Assembly: GCF_003852425.1 (NCBI RefSeq)
Contig: NZ_QAJN01000005.1
Span: 1 to 46,752 of the forward strand
DNA: 46,752 nucleotides
DNA from: Paucibacter sp. KBW04
GTDB taxonomy: Bacteria; Pseudomonadota; Gammaproteobacteria; Burkholderiales; Burkholderiaceae_C
Direction of reading: 5' to 3'
Positions 41,004 through 46,752 of the stretch are shown piece by piece; the first letter of the stretch is position 1; the number at the start of each line of letters is the position of its first letter. Made by a program: the position numbers and the translations under genes. The notes under the pieces are model-generated. The model was not told where the DNA came from and ran no database searches. It worked only from the letters and a program-made list of their open reading frames with translations.

Positions 41004-41062
41004 ATGCTTGATTCCCGCCTACCCACCACCGTCCTGTCCGGCTTCCTGGTTGCCGGCAAGAC
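41004..41062 (+). pseudogene. 5' fragment of a CobW-family GTPase gene cut by an insertion sequence
   Basis: ATG 41004 with a GGAGG ribosome site opens MLDSRLPTTVLSGFLVAGKT, the beginning of a CobW/COG0523 metal-chaperone GTPase (usual SGFLGAGKTTLLN). It is cut right after the Walker A lysine by the left end of the IS element; the frame stops at 41108 within it. The Walker A glycine is also changed to valine (GFLVAGKT). I do not find the rest of the gene on the other side of the element. Confidence 0.8.
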
Positions 41063-41104
41063 TGATCTTGCCCCCGTAGGTCCGGACACTGTCCAGTCGC
41101 TAAG

Positions 41105-42007
41105 TTAGCCCTGGTGGGCGGTTTGATTGTGCCGCCTTCGGAACTCTCTAGGCGACATCATCTTTAAACTCGAATGCGGGTGGATCTCGTTGAAGTGCTC
41201 GAACGCCCCAGGCAATTGCGCCAGCACCGTTCGCGCATCCCGCAGATCCATTCGACTCATGTAGTCCCGTTTGAAGGTGTTCACGAAGCTCTCGGCCATG
41301 CCGTTGCTTTGCGGGCTGCACACCGGCGTGGTGACTGGCTTCAATCCTAACGATCTGGCAATGCCGCGCGTCTCGTGAGCGATGTAGGCGCTGCCGTTGT
41401 CGGTGAGGAATTCCAATTGACATGCTTGGGGCGCGCCCTCAGCTGTGCCAAAGCACCGCTCCACGGCCTCCACCAGCATGTCGCGCACCGGCTCGCCCGG
41501 CAGCCCTTTGCCCTCCCAAGCTCGCCATGCCAGGATCTCCCGGTCGCAGCAGTCCTTGGCGAAGGTGGGCGTGACGGTCTCGCCTGAATCACACTTGATT
41601 TCGAAGCCGTCGGAGCACCAGTGCATATTGCTCATCGGCACGCTGACTTTGCCGTCGTGAACGCGGCTTGAATGCTGACGCTTGGGCGCCTTGGGTAGCA
41701 GCAGTTGATGCCGGGCCATGATCCTGTAGATACGCTTGTGATTCATCACCGGTTGGCCTTGCGAGCGCCGCTCCCGATTGAGCAGCGCACCGGCTCGGCG
41801 ATAGCCATAACTGGGGAGCTCCGCAATGTGGTGGCGAAGGTCGGCAAGCAATGCCCCGTCCTCGACTGGCGTGCGACCACTGCGACCGTCTTGCCAGTCG
41901 CCTGGCCTGTGATGCCTGACATGCAAGTTCGAGCGCGCCACGCCCAGCGCCGAGCAGACCGACTTCATTGGTCGTCCCCCGGCAACAAGGGCGAGCGCGC
42001 AATCCAC
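41105..42007 (-). CDS. IS3-family (IS2 group) transposase OrfB
   Basis: 300 residues, intact integrase core. DDE residues: Asp in [15 protein letters not shown], Asp in [11 protein letters not shown], Glu in [16 protein letters not shown]. The N-terminal [20 protein letters not shown] and HTH-like segment [14 protein letters not shown] are typical of IS2 OrfB. It overlaps orfA by 43 bases in another frame, so the active transposase is probably an OrfAB fusion made by -1 programmed frameshifting. The element appears competent. Confidence 0.93.
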   Translation of the reverse strand: MDCALALVAGGRPMKSVCSALGVARSNLHVRHHRPGDWQDGRSGRTPVEDGALLADLRHHIAELPSYGYRRAGALLNRERRSQGQPVMNHKRIYRIMARHQLLLPKAPKRQHSSRVHDGKVSVPMSNMHWCSDGFEIKCDSGETVTPTFAKDCCDREILAWRAWEGKGLPGEPVRDMLVEAVERCFGTAEGAPQACQLEFLTDNGSAYIAHETRGIARSLGLKPVTTPVCSPQSNGMAESFVNTFKRDYMSRMDLRDARTVLAQLPGAFEHFNEIHPHSSLKMMSPREFRRRHNQTAHQG

Positions 42008-42357
42008 TTTTTTGAGGCGGCGATCTCCACGGCTTCCTTGAGGATCTCGTTCTCCAAGGTTTTCTTACCCAGTACGCGCTGCAGCTTGGCGATCTCAGCC
42101 CGCGCTGCGGCCAACTCCGACGCAGGCACAACAGCCTCTCCAGCGCCAACGGCCACCAATGCGCCGTCACGATCTAACTTGCGCCAAGTGAACAGCAGGC
42201 TGGCCGCAACGCCTTCCTGGCGGGCTACGAGCGACACGCTCATGCCCGGCTCATATGTCTTTCGAACCAAAGCTGCCTTTTCGGCAGCCGACCAGCGCCG
42301 CCTACGTTGGTCACGGGTGATGACTTCAATCGTCTCTGTATGCCTAGTCATATGCAC
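41965..42357 (-). CDS. IS3-family (IS2 group) OrfA
   Basis: 130 residues. Helix-turn-helix of the IS2/IS3 type ([40 protein letters not shown]) followed by a leucine-zipper-like coiled coil ([20 protein letters not shown]) and the conserved [19 protein letters not shown] end. It binds the terminal repeats and provides the N-terminal part of the OrfAB transposase. Start may be ATG 42357 or 42351. Confidence 0.92.
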   Translation of the reverse strand: MHMTRHTETIEVITRDQRRRRWSAAEKAALVRKTYEPGMSVSLVARQEGVAASLLFTWRKLDRDGALVAVGAGEAVVPASELAAARAEIAKLQRVLGKKTLENEILKEAVEIAASKKWIARSPLLPGDDQ

Positions 42358-42420
42358 AGTCCTATGCCTATCTGGAAGATAAGCGATAGACCGTGCCCGG
42401 AGATTCAGGGGGCTATCTCA

Positions 42421-43496
42421 TGGCGGAATCACAAAACCTTCCCCGAGTCCTTCACGCTCTGCAGCTACTGCGACACGAAGGCGCCCAACATAGCGCCCAC
42501 CCTGGCTCCCTTCAGTCGCTGGACGCTGCGCAGTAAAGTCGCGCAGCGCCGGTTAGCCCTACGCCGAACGACTAGCTTATCGCTAGCCGGCAATGACGGA
42601 TGTGGCGTCATCAACTACACGTTAATGGCCGGACGGAATTGTCCAAGATGGTTGAGGTTTGTCCGACACATGCCTTCGGATCAGTTCCCGCGTGCAGCTT
42701 CGCGCGAGCAACTGAATTGGGGTGAGACTGCTCGAACTACGACTCCGCGACTATCGCTGTGGTGCTAACTGCGAAATCTTGTTCTAAGACAGCGCTGATG
42801 AGCTAGACAAGCGACCGCCGGAAGTGCGCATTGGGCAATCAGGACTGGCTTCCCAACCGCAGACAATTCCAGTAGCTGCGGAAACGCACTGCTATGGTAC
42901 TTTTTTTCACTATCTGCTTCTTACGCAGCAGACGTGACATAGGCATACTGAAAAGGATCTTTTTAGACCGGATTACGGCTCAACACAATCGTCCCATACT
43001 CCTATTTCCCGCAAAGCCCTACAAAACCAGCAATGTATTTTCACCAAGAATCACTCTGCACCCATTAAGACCTCCAGTCGGAGCAACAGGGGCACGCAAA
43101 CTCAGCCCACTCAATTCCCCTGGCAGACCCTTCCAATCGCTGAATTGATCAAGTTCACTTCACGCGGCTGACGCTTGGCAAGGCATTGGCGATCGCGATG
43201 GTTCAAGGGCAAATTGACGGCCCCATAGCCCTCCAATTTTTACTGGCCATCGAGTCGACTCAACTCATTTGACGCCAGGCCTGCTCTCCGACCAGACCGA
43301 CTGATGCGCCTCGACAGAAAAACTCAGCCAACCAAACCAAAACGGTCTTGCTTCGTCTATTTTCGAACAGCCTTCAATTCAGTCACTGCACTATCAAAAG
43401 CGCCCGCTTCTCGGCAAAAACAAGCTCTCTTACTCTGTAAGCAAGCTCCCAGTTGCTGCCACCCGATATATTCCACAAAACATTTAGCTAGGCACA
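42421..43496. other. Long gap with possible attC relic and no supported gene
   Basis: About 1.08 kb. Near its left end, 42483-42558, GCCCAAC and GTTAGCC bracket a segment containing the perfect hairpin CGCTGCGC / GCGCAGCG; the cores suit a minus-strand attC (GGCTAAC ... GTTGGGC) but the rest does not fold well. From 42.9 to 43.5 kb the DNA is noticeably AT-richer. The open frames there have no ribosome site or family match. Confidence 0.35.
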
Positions 43497-43736
43497 ATGA
43501 TGGAATTAATTCCTGTAGTCCTCTTCCTGTTCAAAGTCATCGTGTTAGGTACGGGCATGTTTATCGCCATCAAATGGCATTACGACAAGGAAAAGAAAAA
43601 CAATGACAAGGATGTACGTGCAGTGCTGATCATGGGCGCCAAAGTAGCCGCCGCCTTCACGCTATTGGCCCTCGGCTTAGTTTTCGCGACGTTTACCCTT
43701 GGCGGGCGCCTCGGTTTGGATTTGACCTTTCTTTGA
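43497..43736 (+). CDS. Small membrane protein upstream of conjugation genes
   Basis: 79 residues with two predicted membrane helices (VVLFLFKVIVLGTGMFIAI and VAAAFTLLALGLVFATF) separated by a highly charged loop (KWHYDKEKKNNDKD). Weak ribosome site; a second ATG follows at 43500. Not recognised. Composition and position ahead of the T4SS genes suggest it may belong to the conjugative module, but a link is only inferred. Confidence 0.55.
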   Translation: MMELIPVVLFLFKVIVLGTGMFIAIKWHYDKEKKNNDKDVRAVLIMGAKVAAAFTLLALGLVFATFTLGGRLGLDLTFL

Positions 43737-43803
43737 TGCCATTGAAATTTGCCAAAAATCTGCCTGCGCAGCGGAGGCGAATCCCCCAGCAGCAGTGCCC
43801 CTA

Positions 43804-44034
43804 CTAAGAAATAGCTCCGCCTAAATATTTGACGGCATGTTTACCGGGCAATGCTTTGTACCCGCTTGACGGATCTTCCATCAATGCCCGCCAAGCGCCC
43901 AAGAATTCGAGCCGGTGGAGCCCTACCCTAGGGTCAACGCCGCCAAATTGAAGAATCAACCAGCTGATATCTGGCCGCATTTTTTCAGGAAGCGTCTGAG
44001 CAGGTCGCTCGAATGCCAGCAAGGCATTCGACAC
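43804..44034 (-). CDS. Possible small hypothetical protein
   Basis: 76 residues from a GTG at 44034; no strong ribosome site. The translation (contains PEKMRPDISWLILQFGGVDP and GLHRLEFLGAWRALMEDPSS) looks protein-like, with an even residue mix. The frame on the same strand immediately upstream is also open in a different phase (44183 to about 44050), so this may be the 3' part of a frameshifted gene. Not recognised. Confidence 0.35.
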   Translation of the reverse strand: MSNALLAFERPAQTLPEKMRPDISWLILQFGGVDPRVGLHRLEFLGAWRALMEDPSSGYKALPGKHAVKYLGGAIS

Positions 44035-44282
44035 CTCGCGGCGGGACGGCCCGGGACAGGGGAATCAACCTCCGCTGCATTGCCTACAGAAAGTTTCGGG
44101 CACTCGACCCTCACTGATTGGAGTCGCTGCTGAGCTGCAGCCCGGGCCTCCAACTGAACCGCTGAATCAACGCCAAAACTCATCGCAGTTCTAGGGCGGT
44201 CCAGAACCTAGAGTTTCCATACAGGGCGCACAACAGCACCCCGGATCGAAATCTCTCGGTTCCTACGCCTTCAGGACCTGCC

Positions 44283-44840
44283 ATGAACGCCTCAACCCTC
44301 CCCGGTCGGCACCGGCCCAAAGTGAACTTGGGCCACCACGCACAATGCTTCGCGACGCTGCTGGCCGTTAGCGCCATATTTAGCTCCTGCACCCCTGCCC
44401 ACGCTGTGGACGGCTGCACCGTGCTGCTTTGCTTCGCAGCACCGAGCTGGAAGGCCATCCCACAATGCGTGCCCCCCATCCGCCAAGTCTTGCGCGACCT
44501 GGCCCGCGGCAAGGCCTTCCCCAGCTGCGCCATGTCAGGCGCCGGCAATAGCGCAGGCAATCAATGGGCGCACGCCCCCTCGCTGTGCCCGCCGCAGTAC
44601 ACACTGAGCTTTGATGGCCCCTTTGGCCCTGTACATCAATGCCTGTACAGCGGGGCGATCTCCGTCTCAGTAAACGGCGAAACCTGGTCTCGCACTTGGT
44701 GGGACTTGAACGGCGGCAGCGTGACCGAGTTCAGCGCCACCGCCAAGCAGCAGATTTGCCGCTGGGATACCCAGTTTGACGACGACTACGCGCGCTGGCT
44801 CGCCACCCAGCCACCACCCTCAGCCTGCCTGACCTGCTGA
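44283..44840 (+). CDS. TrbM/MpfK-like exported conjugation protein
   Basis: 185 residues. A signal peptide spans about residues 20-41, with cleavage probably after TPAHA. The mature start VDGCTVLLCFAAPSWKAIPQ with paired cysteines and the following CVPPIRQVLRDLARGKAFPS matches TrbM-type periplasmic proteins of P-type conjugation systems. The cysteine-rich remainder probably has several disulfides. It precedes the lytic transglycosylase gene by seven bases and starts the visible transfer operon. Family assignment by motif recall. Confidence 0.65.
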   Translation: MNASTLPGRHRPKVNLGHHAQCFATLLAVSAIFSSCTPAHAVDGCTVLLCFAAPSWKAIPQCVPPIRQVLRDLARGKAFPSCAMSGAGNSAGNQWAHAPSLCPPQYTLSFDGPFGPVHQCLYSGAISVSVNGETWSRTWWDLNGGSVTEFSATAKQQICRWDTQFDDDYARWLATQPPPSACLTC

Positions 44841-44847
44841 AACCACC

Positions 44848-45354
44848 ATGGACGCCATCACCCTTGCCTCATTCGTGCTGGCCTGTGCGCCGGCCGTGCA
44901 TCTAGGCACGGCTCAGGCGCTGACTGCGGTGGAAAGCAGCTTCAATCCACTTGCGATTGGCGTGGTCGGCGGAATGCTGGAACGGCAACCCCGAAACCAA
45001 AGCGAAGCGCTGGCAACCGCCCGACAGCTGCAAGCACTGGGTTGGAATTTCAGCGTCGGGCTGGGCCAGATCAATGCGCGCAACCTGGAACGCCTGGGCT
45101 TAAGCGTAGAAGCTGCGTTCGATCCCTGCCAGAACTTGCGAGCTATGCAGACCGTTTTGCTTGAGTGCTTTGAACGGGCGGTGGTTGTGCCCACAAGCCC
45201 CAGATCCAGCTTGCCAGGCACGACAAACACACAGGCCGCCCAAACCGCCCTGCGCCGCGCCCTCTCCTGCTACTACAGCGGCAATTTCAGCACTGGCTTC
45301 AAACACGGGTATGTGCGCCGCGTTGCGCGAGCCATGCCGCCCCCACCACCGTAG
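44848..45354 (+). CDS. virB1: VirB1-type lytic transglycosylase
   Basis: 168 residues, SLT domain. Catalytic glutamate in ALTAVESSFNPLAIGVV, then the conserved GLGQINARNLERLGL and the C-terminal ALSCYYSGNFSTGF motif. It opens the peptidoglycan for assembly of the conjugative type IV secretion channel. No classical long signal peptide, though the N-terminus is hydrophobic (LASFVLACAPAV). First of virB1-B2-B3-B4 in tight succession. Confidence 0.9.
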   Translation: MDAITLASFVLACAPAVHLGTAQALTAVESSFNPLAIGVVGGMLERQPRNQSEALATARQLQALGWNFSVGLGQINARNLERLGLSVEAAFDPCQNLRAMQTVLLECFERAVVVPTSPRSSLPGTTNTQAAQTALRRALSCYYSGNFSTGFKHGYVRRVARAMPPPPP

Positions 45355-45419
45355 ACCGAGCAATACGCCAACCTAGGCGACCCTTGCCCTCAAACGTCAT
45401 TCTTGTCAGGAGGCTCTCC

Positions 45420-45716
45420 ATGCGTCAAATCGCTCAGCTCCGCACACGCGCTGCAGCCCGTGCAACAGCCCTCACCCTTGGCTTGCTTGCAAGCCGATGG
45501 GCGGTCGCCCAAGGATTCGAGAAGATCAACACCACGGTCACCAACGTCAACGCCATCCTGACCGTGATCTCCGTTTCGGTGGTGGCGATTGCCATCATCT
45601 GGGCCGGCTACAAGATGATTTTTCAGAGCGCGCGTTTGTCCGACGTTGGCAATATCTTGATCGGCGGCACGCTGATTGGCGGCGCCACGGCCATGTCGAC
45701 CTACATCGTTTCCTGA
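45420..45716 (+). CDS. virB2: VirB2/TrbC-type conjugative pilin
   Basis: 98 residues from ATG 45420 behind AGGAGG; an upstream start at 45384 lacks a site. Long leader ending around SRWAVAQ, then two membrane helices (AILTVISVSVVAIAIIWAGY and NILIGGTLIGGATAMSTYIV), the classical VirB2 pilin layout. It is the major subunit of the conjugative pilus. Followed after 12 bases by virB3. Confidence 0.92.
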   Translation: MRQIAQLRTRAAARATALTLGLLASRWAVAQGFEKINTTVTNVNAILTVISVSVVAIAIIWAGYKMIFQSARLSDVGNILIGGTLIGGATAMSTYIVS

Positions 45717-45728
45717 GGGGAGCGAATC

Positions 45729-46061
45729 ATGCAGGCCGAGCTCATCTACAAAGGCGCCACCCGCCCCGCCATGAAGCTGGGCATCCCGCTGGTGCCCTTG
45801 GTCATCCTGGGCGGCGTCAGTATGCTGACCACGATGTGGGGAGGCGTGCTGATCAGCTGGTGGCTGGCCCCGGCGGTGCTCGTCGCCACGGGCCCAGCCT
45901 TGGCTTGGATGCGCTTCGTGACGACCAAGGACGATCAACGCTTCAAGCAGATGTTTATCGCTCTGAAGTTGCGCCGGCATGACCACAACCGCAGGCTCTG
46001 GCAGGCCCGCAGCTACGCCCCCACGCTTTACCGAGGAGCCCGCGATGCTTGGTTTCACTGA
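45729..46061 (+). CDS. virB3: VirB3-type inner-membrane T4SS protein
   Basis: 110 residues. Starts with the short cytoplasmic YKGATRPAMKLGIPLVPL segment characteristic of VirB3, two membrane helices (VPLVILGGVSMLTTMWGGV and SWWLAPAVLVATGPALAWM), then a cytoplasmic tail that includes FVTTKDDQRFKQMF. GGGGAG ribosome site. It overlaps virB4 by 17 bases, consistent with the close VirB3-VirB4 partnership (sometimes fused). Confidence 0.93.
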   Translation: MQAELIYKGATRPAMKLGIPLVPLVILGGVSMLTTMWGGVLISWWLAPAVLVATGPALAWMRFVTTKDDQRFKQMFIALKLRRHDHNRRLWQARSYAPTLYRGARDAWFH

Positions 46062-46752
46062 ACTCCGGCGCGCGGCGCTCAAGCTGACCCAGCCCAGTCA
46101 ATCTGGAGCACCAAACCAGCCCAAACCGACCAAGCTCCGGCAACAAGCAAAGCTCATGCCTCGCTACTGGAACCGTGCGCGGATGGAGAACCCCCTGGCC
46201 CGATTTGTGCCGTTCTCATCCCTGGTGAGCCCGCACGACGTGATCACTCGCGGCGGCGACTACCTGCGGGTCTGGCGTCTGGACGGCGTGCCCTTTGAGT
46301 GTGCTGACGAGCAAAGGGTGGCCGAACGCCATGAAGCCCTGTGCGGCCTGTTGCGAAACCTGGCAGGTGGCCAATGGGCCGTGTGGATGCATCGCCTGCA
46401 TCGGGTCGTCGAAGACGAGCTGGAGCACCCGACTGAACCCGGCTTTGCCCAAGATCTTTCGCAAAGCTACCGCGCAAACCTAGGCGTCAAGCGGATGATG
46501 AGCAATGAGCTCTACCTGACTTTGGTCTACCGGCCCACACGCTCACCAGTAGGCCGAGCGCTGCAATCCAGCAAACGAACACGCGCCGACATCCTCCAGA
46601 ACCAGGCGGAGGCCTTGAGGCAGATGGAAGAGCGCGGCGCCCTCGTCAGCCGCATGCTGCGCGGCTTCGGCCCCGAACTGCTCGGCATGCGCCGACACGC
46701 CGGCCGCAACTACTCTGCCGTGGCAGAGTTCTTGGGCTATTTGATCAATGGC
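46045..46752 (+). CDS. virB4: VirB4-type T4SS ATPase (N-terminal part)
   Basis: The first 236 codons are present, in frame to the window edge. ATG 46045 follows GAGGAG. The VirB4/CagE N-terminal domain is recognisable: PFSSLVSPHDVITRGGDYLR, VWRLDGVPFE, then MSNELYLTLVYRP. Walker motifs lie outside the window. In other systems VirB4 powers pilus assembly and substrate transfer. It ends the visible conjugation operon, which must continue to the right. Confidence 0.93.
   Translation, partial: MLGFTELRRAALKLTQPSQSGAPNQPKPTKLRQQAKLMPRYWNRARMENPLARFVPFSSLVSPHDVITRGGDYLRVWRLDGVPFECADEQRVAERHEALCGLLRNLAGGQWAVWMHRLHRVVEDELEHPTEPGFAQDLSQSYRANLGVKRMMSNELYLTLVYRPTRSPVGRALQSSKRTRADILQNQAEALRQMEERGALVSRMLRGFGPELLGMRRHAGRNYSAVAEFLGYLING

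Larger units (their letters stand above)
41063..42420 (-). mobile_element. Complete IS3-family insertion sequence (IS2 group)
   Basis: About 1358 bases with imperfect terminal inverted repeats: TGATCTTGCCCCCGTAGGTC at the left end and, read on the minus strand from 42420, TGAGATAGCCCCCTGAATCT at the right. Two overlapping frames, orfA and orfB, run right to left. No matching direct repeat of the target was found at the ends (GAC on the left, TGG on the right), so the element may have been involved in a later deletion. Confidence 0.85.

Noticed and set aside
40688-41011. 107-residue open frame after the ABC operon.
   Set aside because: It spans a terminator-like hairpin, lacks a ribosome site, and gives no recognisable protein.
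42894-43148. 84-residue open frame in the AT-rich gap.
   Set aside because: No ribosome site, odd composition and no family resemblance.

Overview
The window looks like a chromosomal or ICE-bearing accessory region from a betaproteobacterium of the order Burkholderiales, Comamonadaceae or Sphaerotilus/Leptothrix-like. The evidence is the FdsGBACD-type formate dehydrogenase, paired FecI/FecR regulators, integron parts and VirB-type conjugation genes; the exact genus cannot be read from the sequence. Coding density is uneven: compact operons alternate with decayed insertion sequences and integron debris. The 35.0-40.6 kb block is visibly richer in GC than its surroundings.

Layout. 0-3.6 kb: a cell-surface signalling operon (ECF sigma, FecR, start of a TonB receptor with STN domain) and a LuxR-type regulator. 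3.7-4.85 kb: IS3 and IS66 remnants. 4.98-19.06 kb: a coherent C1/amide module. AmiS channel, FmdB and FmdA formamidase form one operon. Opposite them lie a sensor kinase whose N-terminus is a whole NCS1 nucleobase-type permease, and a LuxR-type response regulator. Next come a ModE/LysR-like regulator and fdsGBACD, the NAD-dependent molybdenum formate dehydrogenase. Formamide would be hydrolysed to ammonia and formate, and formate oxidised to CO2 with NADH. 19.2-25.7 kb: small unknown genes, an intracellular trypsin-like protease, a second ECF/FecR pair with no receptor, and directly upstream of that pair a catalytically dead IS256-type transposase homologue. An XRE regulator diverges from it across a palindrome.

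25.7-34.6 kb: IS110 remnant, a hexanucleotide repeat, then a two-gene operon: a poly-gamma-glutamate-hydrolase-like protein translationally coupled to a 1357-residue protein with an N-terminal Cap4/DUF4297-like nuclease domain, a STAND NTPase and a long helical C-terminus. This looks like an anti-phage system. It sits just beyond an integron relic (truncated intI, attI-like region, attC hairpins, small cassette genes) in the orientation expected of a cassette, with a GTTAGGC core next to its first gene. A VOC/SnoaL gene pair with its own attC lies on the other side of the broken intI.

34.9-40.7 kb: a Fur box, a TonB-dependent siderophore receptor, and an ABC transporter with two DUF3526 permeases. 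41.0-42.4 kb: a CobW-type GTPase gene cut off by a complete IS3-family (IS2 group) element. 43.5-46.75 kb: the start of a conjugative type IV secretion operon (TrbM-like, VirB1, VirB2, VirB3, VirB4), open at the window edge.
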